From Duganella sp. BuS-21 (lineage in GTDB: Bacteria > Pseudomonadota > Gammaproteobacteria > Burkholderiales > Burkholderiaceae_D): DNA of 64,000 bases. The DNA lies in assembly GCA_041874725.1 (NCBI GenBank), contig CP097466.1, forward strand, positions 2,046,001-2,110,000, written 5' to 3'. Positions 52,224-63,332 of this stretch are shown piece after piece (the first letter of the stretch is position 1; each line of letters begins with the position of its first letter). A program made the translations under genes and the position numbers. The notes beneath the pieces are model-generated. The model was given only the letters and a program-made list of their open reading frames with translations, ran no database searches and was not told the DNA's origin.

Positions 52224-55200
52224 TGTTGTTTTTTGTCCGCCAGTCGCTGTTGCCGTTATTGTTGCCGTTGCTGTTGCTATGGAGCTTACTTGTCCCTGCC
52301 ATGGCCGCCGCGCCGCCGCGCACCCTGCGTTTCGAGCAGCTCAGCGTGGAGCACGGCCTGGCGCAGGAAACCGTGCTGGCCATCGCGCAGGACAAGCAGG
52401 GCTTCATCTGGCTCGGCACCCAGGCCGGCCTGACGCGCTTCGACGGCTACCGCACCATCACCTACAAGAGCGCCGTTTCCGATCCGCGCAGCCTGGCCGA
52501 CAACTGGGTGCGCGTGCTGCACCTCGATCCCTCCGGCCAGCTGTGGGTCGGCACCGACGGCGGCCTTGACCGCTACGACCCGGCCACCAGGACTTTCACC
52601 CACTTCCTGCCGCGCGAGTCCGCCCATCGCGGCAACGGCAATCGCCACGTGCGCGCCATCATCGACGATGGCCTGGGCGGCCTGTGGGTGGCCAGCGCCG
52701 ACGGCCTGCATCACTTCGACCCGGCCAGCAAGCGCTTCACCAGCTGGTATCACGACCCCGCCGATCCGGGCAGCCTGGCCAGCGACCATGTGAACGCGCT
52801 GGCGCGCGACGCCACCGGCCGCCTGTGGGTCGGCACCGCCGCCGGCCTGGACATGCTGGCGCCGGGCGGCACGCGCTTCCGGCACTACACCATCGACGCC
52901 GCCAATGCCAACGGCGACAGCAAATTCAACTCCGTCGTCGCGCTGCAGGTCGACAGCGCGCAGACCCTGTGGGTGGGCACGCAGGCGGGCCTGGAGCAAT
53001 GGCGTCTGCTGGGCGCCGAGCCGCAGCGCCGTCGCCTCGGCCCGCGCGAAGGCTTGAAGGCCGGCGTCGCCATCACCACCCTGTACGAAGACGCCGAGGC
53101 CAACCTGTGGGTCGGCTCGCTGGCCGATGGCCTGTTCCGCTGGCAGTCGGCGGACGAGCGGCTAATGCAGTACCGCCATCAGGTCAGCGACACCCACAGC
53201 GTGGCCGACAACCAGATCTCGGCCATGTACCGCGACCGCGTGGGTACTTTCTGGGTCGGCACCTGGAACGACGGCGTGAGCCGGGTCGACATGGGCAGCG
53301 GCGGCTTCGCACGCATCGTGCGCCAGGCCGACCAGCCCAACACGCTGTCGGACAACAAGATACGCGGCATCGTCGCCGACGGCCGCGGCAAGCTGTGGCT
53401 GGGCAGCAGCGGCGGCTTGAACCTGTACGATCCACTCACCGGCGAGAGCCAGGTGTGGCGCCACAATCCGAACCACGCCAACAGCATCAGCAGCGACCAG
53501 GTCACCACCTTGTGGCGCGAAAAGAACGGCAATATCTGGCTGGGCGGCCCGGCCGGCGTCAATCATCTGAACCTGGCCACCGGCGCGATCCGCTCGCTGT
53601 CCTTCGTGCGCGGTGATGCTTCCAGCGACACCATCCGCAACATCGTCGGCGACCGCAGCGGCGTGCTGTGGGTGGCTTCGCGCGGCGGCTTGCACCGGCT
53701 CGATCCCACCACGCTGGAGTCGCGCACCTACCGCCACGATCCGGCCGATCCGGCCAGCCTGTCCGACAACGTGGTGCGGCCGATCCTGGAAGACCGCCGT
53801 GGCCAGCTATGGATCGGCACCTTCAACGGCCTCGATCTGCTGGACCGCAAGACCGGCAAGTTCCGTCACTACCGGCGCGACCCCAAAGACCCGCGCAGTC
53901 TCAGTCACGACGAGGTGCACTATCTTTACGAGGACGCGCGCGGCGTGATCTGGGTCGGCACGGCGGCGGGCCTGAACCAGATGGAAGTGGCGGCCGACGG
54001 CAGCGTGTCGTTCCGCCGCTACCTGCGCAAGGACGGCATCGCCGACGACGCCATCGCCTCCATCCTGCCGGACGACGCCGGCCATCTCTGGCTGAGCACC
54101 AATAGCGGCTTGTCGCGCCTGAATATCGGCACGGGCCTGGTGCGCAACTACAGCGGCGCCGACGGCACCATCGAGGGCGCCTACTTCGACGGCGCGGCCT
54201 TGCGCATGCCGGACGGCACCCTGTACTTCGGCGGTTTCAACGGCATCACCGCGTTTTCGCCGGCCGAGGTGCGCGAGAACAGTGTGGCGCCGACGGTGGT
54301 CATCACCGACTTCCAGATCTTCAACAAGTCGCTGCGGCCGGGGCAGGGCGAGCACGGCGAAGTACTGAAAACCGCCATCGAGCACACCGGCGCGCTGACG
54401 CTGCCGGAGCGCGATTCGGTGTTCTCGCTGGAATTCGCGGCGCTGCACTACGCCGCGCCGCAGCGCAACCGCTTCGCCTACCAGTTGCAGGGCTTCGACC
54501 AGGACTGGGTGGTCACCGATTCCACCAAGCGCTTCGCCACCTACACCAACCTCGACGCCGGCACATACGTGTTTCGCGTGAAGGCCGCCAACAAGGACGG
54601 TATCTGGAACGACAACGCCGCCACGCTGGAAATCACCATCGAGCCGCCGTTCTGGAAAACCTGGTGGTTCCGCAGCTTGCTGGCGCTGGCCGCCGCCGGC
54701 GGCGCCTACGCCATGTATCACGCGCGGATGCGCGCGCTGCGCCACCAGCAACTGCGGCTGGAACATCTGGTCGGCTCACGCACGGCGGAAGTGGAATACA
54801 AGAACCAGCAGCTGCAGCAGCAGAAGCACGAGCTGGAACGGCGCCGCCTGGAAGCGGAGGCGCAGCGCGCCGAGGCCGAGCAGCGCCGCATCGACACCGA
54901 GCGCCAGAAAGAGGAAGTGGAGCAAGCCCACCGCAACATCTCGGTGCTGAGCGAACTGGGTCGCGAGATGAGCGCCTCGCTGGACATGGAAACCACCATG
55001 CAGACGCTGTACCGCCACGTCAACCACCTGATGAACGCGCAGATCTTCGGCATCGGCTTCGTGCGCGAGGAGGCGCGCGTGATCGACTTCCCGTTCGCCA
55101 TCGAGGGCGGCGTGCGCACCTTGCCCTACCAGCGCCGCCTGGACCAGTCCAACCAGCTGGCGGTGTGGTGCATCAACCACCGCAAGCCGATCTTCATCAA

Positions 55201-57178
55201 CGACTTCGGCCGGGAATACCGCGACTACATGGATGAATCGGGACTGGCGTCGCTGGTGCCGTGTGAGCGCGAGGACGGCATGCCGGTGGCGACCGCGCAT
55301 TCGATGATGTACGCGCCGCTGGTGGTCAGCGACCGCGTGGTCGGCCTGCTGTGCGTGCAAAGCACGGAGCGCAACAGCTATCAGCGCGTGCATATGGACA
55401 TGCTGCAAACCCTGGCCTCCCACGCCGCCGCCGGCCTGGAAAACGCCCGCGCCTACCAGCAATTGGAGGACACGCTGCAAACCCTGCGCCGGACGCAGGA
55501 ACAGCTGATGGCGCAGGAGCGCCAGGTGCGGCTGCACACCGAGGAACTGGCGCGCACCAACCGTGCCTTGCAGGACAACGAGGAACGCCTGCGCTACGCC
55601 AAGAAAAAAGCGGAAGATGCGACGCGCCAGAAATCGGAATTCCTGGCCAATATGAGCCACGAGATGCGCACCCCGCTGGCCGGCGTGATCGGCATGCTGG
55701 GCTTCGCGCTGCGCGACGCGCAACTGGCGGCTGGCACGCGCGAGCAGATCCTGCGCGGGCAGGCCAACGCGCAGTCGCTGCTGTCGATCATCAACGACCT
55801 GCTGGACTTCTCCAAGATCGAGGCCGGCAAGCTGACCATCGAGAACATCGACTTCTCGCTCTCGGCGGCGGTGGAGAACGTGGTCAGCCTGTTCGAGGAA
55901 CAGGCGGCCGCGCACAGCGTCGGCTTCAGTCTGGAGTTCGACGACGGCCTGCCGCAGTTCGTGGTGGGCGACCCTTCGCGCCTGCGCCAGGTGCTGGTCA
56001 ACCTGGTCGGCAACGCCTTCAAGTTCACCCAGCGCGGCTCGGTGCGGATGCGCGTCGAGCGCCTGTCCGGCGAAGGCTTGGACGAGGGCGACAACCGCAT
56101 CCGCTTCAGCGTCAGCGACACCGGCATCGGCATCGAGGCCGATGCCATACCGCGCCTGTTCCAGCAGTTCGAACAGGCCGACGCCTCCACCACGCGCCGC
56201 TACGGCGGCACCGGCCTGGGACTGGCGATCTGTCGCCAACTGGTGGAGCTGATGGGCGGCAGCATCAACGCCGTCAGCACGCCGGGGCAGGGCAGCGTCT
56301 TTATGTTCGAGCTGCAGCTGCCGAACGGTGTGGCGCCGCCGGTGGTGCCGCACGTGCCGCGCGAACCGCACAGCCACCAGTTGAAAGTGCTGTGCGCGGA
56401 AGACTTCCCGACCAATCAGATCATCATCCGCATGATGCTGGAAGACCTCGGTCACAAGGTCGACATCGCGGCCAACGGCGCGCTGGCGGTGAAGGCCTGC
56501 GGGCTGACCCGCTATGACCTGATCTTGATGGACGGCCGCATGCCGGAGATGGACGGCGCCAGCGCCACGCGCCTGATCCGCGCCGGCGGCCCGGACGACG
56601 CGCCCGTGCGCGATCAGGAGCTGATGATCATCGCACTGACCGCCAACGCCAGCGAGGAAGACCGCAGCCGCTACCTGGCATCCGGCATGGACGACTTCCT
56701 GACCAAGCCGATCGACGAAGACAAGCTGCACTTCCAGCTAAGCAGGGCGATTGAGCGTCAGTTGCAACGCGGCTTCCAGCTGCCGCGCATGCAATCGCGC
56801 CGCAATCCGGCGCTGGGCACGGCGGAACTCGATTCCATGTTTGGCGTGGCGCCGGCGTCGCTGGAGACCTCGCGCCTGGCGCAGCACAGCGGCGGCGCCA
56901 GCGACCTCAAATCCCGCCTGCGCAACGTCTTCTATCAGGATGCGCCGATGCGCCTGGCCGACCTGGAACTGGCGCTGCGCGAGCGTGACCGCGAAGTGGC
57001 GGGCCGTCTGCTGCATGGCATGAAGGGCAGCGCCGGTTACCTGGAGGAGCAGGAATTGCAGGCGCTGTGCGGCGACCTGGAACACGAAGCTGATCATGGC
57101 AATTGGGCCCAGGTGGAGTCGGCCATGCCGCAGTTGCGGCGCCTGCTGGAACAGGTGCGCGCGGCGGCGCGCGGCTAG
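52223..57178 (+). CDS. Hybrid two-component sensor (propeller / Y_Y_Y / GAF / HisKA / REC / Hpt)
   Basis: A 1651-residue membrane sensor. Order: signal peptide (about 1-28); about a dozen propeller repeats of the Reg_prop type (LWVGTDGGLDRYDP, LWIGTFNGLDLLD); Y_Y_Y domain (about 740-800); one membrane helix (about 814-835); coiled coil; GAF (about 905-1060); HisKA with H1146 (NMSHEMRTPLAG); HATPase; receiver with D1437 (LILMDGRMPEMDG); Hpt with H1598 (LLHGMKGSAGYLEE). It can therefore run a complete His-Asp-His relay alone. The ligand is probably carbohydrate-like by analogy with hybrid propeller sensors. Confidence 0.93.
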   Translation: MLFFVRQSLLPLLLPLLLLWSLLVPAMAAAPPRTLRFEQLSVEHGLAQETVLAIAQDKQGFIWLGTQAGLTRFDGYRTITYKSAVSDPRSLADNWVRVLHLDPSGQLWVGTDGGLDRYDPATRTFTHFLPRESAHRGNGNRHVRAIIDDGLGGLWVASADGLHHFDPASKRFTSWYHDPADPGSLASDHVNALARDATGRLWVGTAAGLDMLAPGGTRFRHYTIDAANANGDSKFNSVVALQVDSAQTLWVGTQAGLEQWRLLGAEPQRRRLGPREGLKAGVAITTLYEDAEANLWVGSLADGLFRWQSADERLMQYRHQVSDTHSVADNQISAMYRDRVGTFWVGTWNDGVSRVDMGSGGFARIVRQADQPNTLSDNKIRGIVADGRGKLWLGSSGGLNLYDPLTGESQVWRHNPNHANSISSDQVTTLWREKNGNIWLGGPAGVNHLNLATGAIRSLSFVRGDASSDTIRNIVGDRSGVLWVASRGGLHRLDPTTLESRTYRHDPADPASLSDNVVRPILEDRRGQLWIGTFNGLDLLDRKTGKFRHYRRDPKDPRSLSHDEVHYLYEDARGVIWVGTAAGLNQMEVAADGSVSFRRYLRKDGIADDAIASILPDDAGHLWLSTNSGLSRLNIGTGLVRNYSGADGTIEGAYFDGAALRMPDGTLYFGGFNGITAFSPAEVRENSVAPTVVITDFQIFNKSLRPGQGEHGEVLKTAIEHTGALTLPERDSVFSLEFAALHYAAPQRNRFAYQLQGFDQDWVVTDSTKRFATYTNLDAGTYVFRVKAANKDGIWNDNAATLEITIEPPFWKTWWFRSLLALAAAGGAYAMYHARMRALRHQQLRLEHLVGSRTAEVEYKNQQLQQQKHELERRRLEAEAQRAEAEQRRIDTERQKEEVEQAHRNISVLSELGREMSASLDMETTMQTLYRHVNHLMNAQIFGIGFVREEARVIDFPFAIEGGVRTLPYQRRLDQSNQLAVWCINHRKPIFINDFGREYRDYMDESGLASLVPCEREDGMPVATAHSMMYAPLVVSDRVVGLLCVQSTERNSYQRVHMDMLQTLASHAAAGLENARAYQQLEDTLQTLRRTQEQLMAQERQVRLHTEELARTNRALQDNEERLRYAKKKAEDATRQKSEFLANMSHEMRTPLAGVIGMLGFALRDAQLAAGTREQILRGQANAQSLLSIINDLLDFSKIEAGKLTIENIDFSLSAAVENVVSLFEEQAAAHSVGFSLEFDDGLPQFVVGDPSRLRQVLVNLVGNAFKFTQRGSVRMRVERLSGEGLDEGDNRIRFSVSDTGIGIEADAIPRLFQQFEQADASTTRRYGGTGLGLAICRQLVELMGGSINAVSTPGQGSVFMFELQLPNGVAPPVVPHVPREPHSHQLKVLCAEDFPTNQIIIRMMLEDLGHKVDIAANGALAVKACGLTRYDLILMDGRMPEMDGASATRLIRAGGPDDAPVRDQELMIIALTANASEEDRSRYLASGMDDFLTKPIDEDKLHFQLSRAIERQLQRGFQLPRMQSRRNPALGTAELDSMFGVAPASLETSRLAQHSGGASDLKSRLRNVFYQDAPMRLADLELALRERDREVAGRLLHGMKGSAGYLEEQELQALCGDLEHEADHGNWAQVESAMPQLRRLLEQVRAAARG

Positions 57179-57277
57179 CAGTCTGGAAGGTGCAAACCGG
57201 CGCAAACTTTCTTGTCCAGGACGTTGCAAGCCGCGTTTATTGATGTAAGATCATCACAATACGACACAGGGAGCTAC

Positions 57278-57994
57278 ATGAAAGTTCTGGTAGTAGACGA
57301 TGATGTCGTCTCGCGCATGGTGCTGATGCACCTGATCGATGGCTGCGGCAGTTTTGACATCGTTGAGGCGGAGGATGGCGCCGATGCGTGGCAGCAGCTG
57401 GAGGGCGGTCTACGTCCGGCCATCTGCTTTTGCGATCTGCGCATGCCGCGCCTGTCCGGCATGGAGCTGCTGCAGCGCGTGAAGACGCATGGGGAATTCG
57501 ACAGCATGCCCTTCGTGCTGGTGACCTCGGCCAACGACAAGGACACTGTACAGGAAGCCACCCAACTCGGCGCCGCCGGTTATATCGTCAAGCCGTTCCA
57601 GGCCGAGCAGGTGCGCGTTCACCTCGTCAATTTTCTCGACCAGGCGGCCAGCGGCCATGAACACCTGGCCGAAGCGCCGGCCGAAACGCTGCGTCGCCTC
57701 GGCATCAACGGCGAGCGCCTGCTGGTGTACCTGAGCGGTTTCCAGAACCAGTTGAGCGCCGCCGCCGCCGACCTGCAAGCCATGCTGGCCAAGGGCGAAC
57801 AGGCCGAGGCGCAGGCGCGCATCGACCGCCTGCACGCCGGCTGTGTCACGCTCGGCCTGCACGGCGCGGCCGACGCGCTCAAGACCATCGCGCCGGGCCA
57901 GCTCTCCAACGAGGCGGTGCAGGCCGCGCTGTCGGACGTGGTGCGGGCCGTCATTCATCAGGCCGGCTTGACGCGACAGGAAAATTTCGCTTGA
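57278..57994 (+). CDS. Response regulator with degenerate Hpt-like C-terminus
   Basis: A 238-residue protein: receiver domain with D53 (ICFCDLRMPRLSG) and the conserved Thr/Lys, then a helical C-terminal region (about 150-238) that looks like an Hpt bundle. The would-be phosphohistidine lies in RLHAGCVTLG, where HxxKG has become HAGC-like. No DNA-binding domain is present. It is likely the phosphoacceptor of the hybrid kinase encoded 99 bases upstream. Confidence 0.85.
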   Translation: MKVLVVDDDVVSRMVLMHLIDGCGSFDIVEAEDGADAWQQLEGGLRPAICFCDLRMPRLSGMELLQRVKTHGEFDSMPFVLVTSANDKDTVQEATQLGAAGYIVKPFQAEQVRVHLVNFLDQAASGHEHLAEAPAETLRRLGINGERLLVYLSGFQNQLSAAAADLQAMLAKGEQAEAQARIDRLHAGCVTLGLHGAADALKTIAPGQLSNEAVQAALSDVVRAVIHQAGLTRQENFA

Positions 57995-58086
57995 GGGGCT
58001 GAATGCGCGCTTGATGCCGGGATAGTTTAGGTTTAAAGTATCTGCGGAGCAGCGGATCTCTTTCGACTTTCAACTACAGGGCGATC

Positions 58087-59715
58087 ATGACCAGACCTTT
58101 CGCAGCCAGCGCCTACACCGACCATTTCGCGCGGACGCACTTGCCGCCGCCCGAGCTGTGGCCGGAACTCTGTTTCGACCTGCCCGAGCTGCACTACCCG
58201 CTGCGCCTCAATTGTGTGGAGCAGTTGCTGGCAAGCGCGCGCGAGGACGGCGCGCGCGTGGCGCTGCGCGGAGCGCACGGCGACTGGACCTATGCGCAAT
58301 TGCTGGCGCAGGTGGACCGTATCGCCCACGTGCTGCGCGGCCCGATGCGGCTGGAGGCGGGCAACCGCGTGCTGCTGCGCGGTGCGAATACGCCGATGAT
58401 GGCGGCTTGCATCCTGGCGGTGATCAAGGCCGGGCTGATCGCCGTGCCGACCATGCCGCTGCTGCGCGCTCGCGAACTGGGGGCGATCGCCGGCAAGGCG
58501 CAAGTGAACGCGGTGCTGTGCGCCGACGGCCTGCGCGCGGAACTCGAGGCGACTTTGCTACCGGAAGCGGCGCGCGCCAACACGCTGTGGTTCGGCGGCG
58601 CCGATACTGGTGCCGGCGCCGCATCGCTGGAGGCCTTGATGGCGGCGCAGCCGACCCGGTTCGACGCGATCGACACGGCGGCCGACGACGTCTGTCTGAT
58701 CAGCTTCACCTCGGGTACCACCGGTGTCCCGAAAGGCACCATGCATTTCCATCGCGACGTGATGGTGATCTGTGATTGCTTCCCGCGCTCGGTGCTGCAG
58801 TCGGAGCGCAGCGACGTCTTCATCGGCACGCCGCCGCTGGCCTTTACCTTCGGCCTCGGTGGCCTGTTGCTGTTCCCGCTGCGGGTCGGCGCGACGGCGG
58901 TGCTGCTGGAAAAGCTGACGCCGGAAACTCTGCTGAAAGCGATAGAGACGTATCGCGCGACGGTATGTTTTACCGCCCCGACGTTTTACCGCCAGATGGC
59001 GGCGCTGGCGCCGCAGTTCGATCTGGCGAGCCTGCGCAAAACCGTGTCGGCCGGCGAAGCGCTGCCGCTGGCCACGCGCGAAAGCTGGCGTAAGGCCACC
59101 GGGCTGGTGATGATCGACGGCATAGGCGCGACGGAGCTGCTGCACATCTTCATCTCGGCCGCCGGCGACCAGGTGCGGCCCGGCGCCACCGGCAAGCCGG
59201 TGCCGGGCTATCAGGCCTGCATCCTCGACCTGGATGGCAAGCCGGTGGGGCCGGGCGTGATCGGACGGCTGGCGGTGAAAGGCCCGACCGGCTGCCGCTA
59301 CCTGGACGATGAGCGCCAGCGCGACTATGTACTCGACGGCTGGAACCTGACCGGCGACGCCTACGAGATGGACGCCGACGGATATTTCTACTACCGCTCG
59401 CGCACCGACGACATGATCATCTCGGCCGGCTACAACATCGCCGGGCCGGAGGTGGAGGATGTGCTGCTGCGGCATCCGGCGGTGGCCGAATGCGGCGTGA
59501 TCGGCAAGCCGGACGAGGAGCGTGGCCAGATCGTAGCGGCGCACGTGGTGCTGCGTGCGGGCGTGGAAGCGACGCCGGAACTGGCGGCGCAGCTGCAAGA
59601 GTTTGTGAAGTCGCAGATCGCGCCGTACAAATATCCGCGCTCGGTGAAGTTTATGGAGGCCTTGCCGCGTACTGAAACGGGCAAGCTGCAGCGGTTCAAA
59701 TTGCGGTCTGAATAG
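58087..59715 (+). CDS. Aryl-CoA ligase (2-aminobenzoate / benzoate-type)
   Basis: A 542-residue AMP-forming acyl-CoA synthetase: [19 protein letters not shown] (P-loop), [11 protein letters not shown], then [20 protein letters not shown] and the C-terminal [10 protein letters not shown] with the catalytic lysine. The N-terminus ([11 protein letters not shown]) resembles 2-aminobenzoate- or benzoate-CoA ligases. With the following gene it would feed aminobenzoyl-CoA or salicylyl-CoA into monooxygenation. The coupling to the next gene is tight (13 bases). Confidence 0.85.
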   Translation: MTRPFAASAYTDHFARTHLPPPELWPELCFDLPELHYPLRLNCVEQLLASAREDGARVALRGAHGDWTYAQLLAQVDRIAHVLRGPMRLEAGNRVLLRGANTPMMAACILAVIKAGLIAVPTMPLLRARELGAIAGKAQVNAVLCADGLRAELEATLLPEAARANTLWFGGADTGAGAASLEALMAAQPTRFDAIDTAADDVCLISFTSGTTGVPKGTMHFHRDVMVICDCFPRSVLQSERSDVFIGTPPLAFTFGLGGLLLFPLRVGATAVLLEKLTPETLLKAIETYRATVCFTAPTFYRQMAALAPQFDLASLRKTVSAGEALPLATRESWRKATGLVMIDGIGATELLHIFISAAGDQVRPGATGKPVPGYQACILDLDGKPVGPGVIGRLAVKGPTGCRYLDDERQRDYVLDGWNLTGDAYEMDADGYFYYRSRTDDMIISAGYNIAGPEVEDVLLRHPAVAECGVIGKPDEERGQIVAAHVVLRAGVEATPELAAQLQEFVKSQIAPYKYPRSVKFMEALPRTETGKLQRFKLRSE

Positions 59716-59728
59716 TGTGAAGAACGAG

Positions 59729-62056
59729 ATGAAAATACTGTGCATAGGCGGCGGCCCGGCGGGCTTGTATTTCGCCCTGCTGATGAAGAAGCAAAACCCG
59801 TCCCACCAGATCACGGTGGTGGAGCGCAACCGTCCCTACGATACCTTCGGCTGGGGCGTGGTGTTCTCCGACCAGACGCTGGGCAACCTGGCCGGGGCCG
59901 ATGCGCAGACCGCGCAAGCCATCGAGGCGGCCTTCAACCACTGGGACGATATCGAGGTCTTCTTCAAGGGCGAGAAGGTGACCTCGGGAGGCCACGGCTT
60001 CTGCGGCATCGGACGCAAGCATCTGCTCAACATCCTGCAGCACCGCTGCGAGGAACTGGGCGTGGCGCTGGTGTTCGAGACCGATGTGACCGACGACCAG
60101 GCATTGGCCGTGCGCTACGGCGCCGACCTGGTGATCGCCTCCGATGGGCTGAACAGCCGCACCCGCGCGCGCTATGCCGACAGCTACCAGCCGCAGATCG
60201 AGCCGCGCCGTTGCCGCTTCGTGTGGCTGGGCACGCGCAAGAAGTTCGACGCCTTCACCTTCGCCTTCAAACAGACGGAGCATGGCTGGTTCCAGGCGCA
60301 CATCTACCAGTTTGACGCCGACACCTCCACCTTCATCATCGAAACGCCGGAACCGGTGTGGCGCGCATCGGGCCTGGAGCACATGACGCAGGAAGAATCG
60401 ATCGCCTTCTGCGAGCGTTTGTTTGCCGAGGAGCTGGACGGCCATGCGCTGATGTCCAACGCCAGCCATCTGCGCGGCTCGGCGATGTGGATCACTTTCC
60501 CGCGCATTGTGTGCGGTAAGTGGGTACATTGGCACGCTGCCGATGGCAAACGCGTGCCGATCGTGCTGATGGGCGACGCCGCCCACAGCGCGCACTACTC
60601 GATCGGCTCCGGCACCAAGCTGGCGCTGGAAGACGCGATCGAACTGGCGCGCTGCTTCGGCACGCACGGCGACGCCGCCGGCGCGCTGGCCTCGTATGAA
60701 GAGTTGCGCGCGGTGGAGGTGCTCAAGCTGCAAAGCGCGGCACGCAATTCGATGGAATGGTTCGAGAACGTCGAACGCTACACGGCCATGGACGCGCCGC
60801 AGTTTGCCTACTCCATGCTGACGCGCAGCCAGCGCCTGTCGCACGAAAATCTGCGCCTGCGCGATGCTGCCTACGTCAGCGGCTACGAACGCTGGTTCGC
60901 CGACCGTGCCGCCGCGCAGGCCGGCGTCGCCACCACCACTGCCACGCCGCCACCCATGTTCACGCCCTTCAAGGTGCGCGAGCTGGTGCTGAAAAACCGC
61001 ATCCTGGTCTCGCCGATGGCGCAATACAGCGCGGTGGACGGCGTCGCCGGCGACTACCACCTGGCCCACCTGGGCGCGCGCGCACTGGGCGGCGCCGCAA
61101 TGGTGTTCGCCGAAATGACCTGCGTCTCGGCCGACGCCCGCATCACGCCGTACTGCCCCGGCATGTACACGCCCGAACACACGCGGGCCTGGAAGCGCAT
61201 CGTCGACTTCGTGCACCATCACAGCGACGCCGCCATCGCCCTGCAACTGGGTCACGCCGGCGCCAAAGGCTCCACGCGCGCCATGTGGGATGGCATCGAC
61301 CGCCCGCTCGACGACGGCAACTGGCCGCTGTTCTCCGCCTCGCCGCAGCAATACCTGCCAGGCGTATCGCAAGCAGCGCGCGCGATGACGGCGGCCGACA
61401 TGGACCGTATCCAGGACGACTTCGTGCGCGCCACGCTGGCCGCAAATGAGGCAGACTTCGATTGGCTGGAGCTGCATTGCGCGCACGGCTATTTGCTGTC
61501 GTCCTTCATCTCGCCGCTGACCAACCAGCGCAGCGACGCATACGGCGGCAGCCTGGAAAACCGCTGCCGCTATCCGCTGCGGGTATTCCAGGCCATGCGC
61601 GCGGCGTGGCCGTCGCACAAGCCGATGAGCGTGCGCATCTCCGCGCACGACTGGGTGGAAGGCGGCGTCACGCCGGACGACGCGGTGCAGATCGCGCGCC
61701 TGTTCAAGGCCGCCGGCGCCGACATGATCGACTGTTCGTCGGGCCAGGTCAGCAAGCTGGAAAAACCGGTGTACGGCCGCATGTTCCAGACCCCGTTCGC
61801 GGACCGCATCCGCAATGAGGTCGGCATCGGCGCCATCGCCGTCGGTTCGATTTTCGAAGCGGACCACGTCAACAGCATCATCGCCGCCGGCCGCGCCGAC
61901 CTGTGCGCCGTCGGCCGTCCGCACCTCGCCAATCCGGCGTGGACGCTGGCCGAAGCGGCCCGCATCGGCTACACGGCGGTGGCATGGCCGAAGCAATACC
62001 TGCCCGGCAAACAGCAATTGGAAAGAAATCTGGCAAGAGGACAAAATGGAAGATGA
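59729..62056 (+). CDS. Fusion flavoprotein: FAD monooxygenase plus old-yellow-enzyme reductase
   Basis: A 775-residue two-part enzyme. The first half (about 1-390) has [16 protein letters not shown] and [18 protein letters not shown] of salicylate-hydroxylase-type FAD monooxygenases. The second half (about 410-775) is an FMN OYE domain ([43 protein letters not shown]). This is the make-up of 2-aminobenzoyl-CoA monooxygenase/reductase and salicylyl-CoA 5-hydroxylase. I prefer ATG 59729 ([10 protein letters not shown]) over GTG 59717. Confidence 0.88.
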   Translation: MKILCIGGGPAGLYFALLMKKQNPSHQITVVERNRPYDTFGWGVVFSDQTLGNLAGADAQTAQAIEAAFNHWDDIEVFFKGEKVTSGGHGFCGIGRKHLLNILQHRCEELGVALVFETDVTDDQALAVRYGADLVIASDGLNSRTRARYADSYQPQIEPRRCRFVWLGTRKKFDAFTFAFKQTEHGWFQAHIYQFDADTSTFIIETPEPVWRASGLEHMTQEESIAFCERLFAEELDGHALMSNASHLRGSAMWITFPRIVCGKWVHWHAADGKRVPIVLMGDAAHSAHYSIGSGTKLALEDAIELARCFGTHGDAAGALASYEELRAVEVLKLQSAARNSMEWFENVERYTAMDAPQFAYSMLTRSQRLSHENLRLRDAAYVSGYERWFADRAAAQAGVATTTATPPPMFTPFKVRELVLKNRILVSPMAQYSAVDGVAGDYHLAHLGARALGGAAMVFAEMTCVSADARITPYCPGMYTPEHTRAWKRIVDFVHHHSDAAIALQLGHAGAKGSTRAMWDGIDRPLDDGNWPLFSASPQQYLPGVSQAARAMTAADMDRIQDDFVRATLAANEADFDWLELHCAHGYLLSSFISPLTNQRSDAYGGSLENRCRYPLRVFQAMRAAWPSHKPMSVRISAHDWVEGGVTPDDAVQIARLFKAAGADMIDCSSGQVSKLEKPVYGRMFQTPFADRIRNEVGIGAIAVGSIFEADHVNSIIAAGRADLCAVGRPHLANPAWTLAEAARIGYTAVAWPKQYLPGKQQLERNLARGQNGR

Positions 62057-62522
62057 AGAAGAACAACTGGACCTGGCCAGCCGCCTGACACAGGACCACC
62101 ACCAGTCGCTGAAACTGTGGCTGCGCATGCTGTCGTGTACCGTCAAGATCGAGAACGAGATCCGCAGCCGGCTGCGTTCCAGCTTCGGCATCACGCTGCC
62201 GCGCTTCGACCTGATGGCGCAGCTGGAGCGCCACCCGGACGGGTTGCGCATGGGCGAGCTGTCCAAGCGCATGATGGTCACGGGTGGGAACATCACCGGC
62301 ATCACCGACCAGTTGGAACAGGAAAAGCTGGTGGTGCGCGTGCCCGACCCGAAAGACGGCCGCGCCTACAGCGTGAAGCTGACGGCGGCCGGCCGCAAAG
62401 CCTTTGCCACCATGGCGGCGGAACATGAAAGCTGGATCGAAGAGCTGCTGCAGGACGTCTCCAGCACGGACAAGGCGCAGCTGATCGACATGCTGTCGGC
62501 CATCAAGCAGCAACTGAAATAA
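62046..62522 (+). CDS. MarR-family regulator within the aryl-CoA operon
   Basis: A 158-residue winged-helix protein: [20 protein letters not shown] is the recognition region and [20 protein letters not shown] the wing. It overlaps the flavoprotein gene by 11 bases, so it is coupled to the pathway it probably controls, presumably via an aryl-CoA ligand. Confidence 0.9.
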   Translation: MEDEEEQLDLASRLTQDHHQSLKLWLRMLSCTVKIENEIRSRLRSSFGITLPRFDLMAQLERHPDGLRMGELSKRMMVTGGNITGITDQLEQEKLVVRVPDPKDGRAYSVKLTAAGRKAFATMAAEHESWIEELLQDVSSTDKAQLIDMLSAIKQQLK

Positions 62523-62531
62523 GGACACACC

Positions 62532-63332
62532 ATGCCGTACACCCCCAGTCATTTTCTGTTCGAGGTCAGCGCCGGCGTCGCCACGCTGACGCTGAACCGC
62601 CCCGAGCGCAAAAACCCGCTCACCTTCGACTCGTATGCCGAGCTGCGCGACCTGTTCCGCGCGCTGACGTATGACACCGAGATCAAGGCCGTGGTGCTGA
62701 CCGGCGCCGGCGATAACTTCTGCTCCGGCGGCGACGTCCACGACATCATCGGCCCGCTGACCAAGCTTGATATGCCAGGCCTGCTGGCCTTCACGCGCAT
62801 GACGGGCGACCTGGTGAAAGCCATGCGCCACTGCCCGCAGCCGATCGTCGCGGCGGTGGACGGCGTATGCGCCGGCGCCGGTGCGATCCTGGCGCTGGCA
62901 TCCGACATCCGGCTCGGCACGGCGCGCAGCAAGACCGCCTTCCTGTTCACGCGCGTGGGCCTGGCCGGCGCCGACATGGGCGCGTGTTCGCTGCTGCCGC
63001 GCGTGATCGGCCAGGGCAGGGCGGCCGAGTTGCTGTACACCGGGCGTTCGATGAGCGGAACCGAAGCCGAACGCTGGGGCTTCTTCAACAGCGTGCAGGA
63101 ACCGGAAGCCTTATTGGACGCCGCGCGCGACTACGCGCAAGGCCTGGCCAACGGGCCCACCTTCGCGCACGGCATGACCAAGAAGATGCTGCAGCAGGAA
63201 TGGAATATGGGCGTGGACGAAGCCATCGAGGCCGAAGCGCAGGCCCAGGCCATCTGCATGGCGACGCAGGACTTCCACCGCGCCTATCACGCCTTCGTGG
63301 CCAAGCAAAAACCACAGTTCGAGGGCAACTAG
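62532..63332 (+). CDS. Enoyl-CoA hydratase family protein
   Basis: A 266-residue crotonase: [18 protein letters not shown], oxyanion-hole [20 protein letters not shown] and [20 protein letters not shown]. Such genes accompany the aminobenzoyl-CoA / salicylyl-CoA ring-degradation clusters, where they act on the dearomatised CoA thioester. Its stop is directly followed by the start of the next gene. Confidence 0.88.
   Translation: MPYTPSHFLFEVSAGVATLTLNRPERKNPLTFDSYAELRDLFRALTYDTEIKAVVLTGAGDNFCSGGDVHDIIGPLTKLDMPGLLAFTRMTGDLVKAMRHCPQPIVAAVDGVCAGAGAILALASDIRLGTARSKTAFLFTRVGLAGADMGACSLLPRVIGQGRAAELLYTGRSMSGTEAERWGFFNSVQEPEALLDAARDYAQGLANGPTFAHGMTKKMLQQEWNMGVDEAIEAEAQAQAICMATQDFHRAYHAFVAKQKPQFEGN

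Noticed and set aside
59696..62305. 869-codon minus-strand open frame opposite the flavoprotein fusion
   Set aside because: It is a shadow of the aryl-CoA operon, with compositional bias only.
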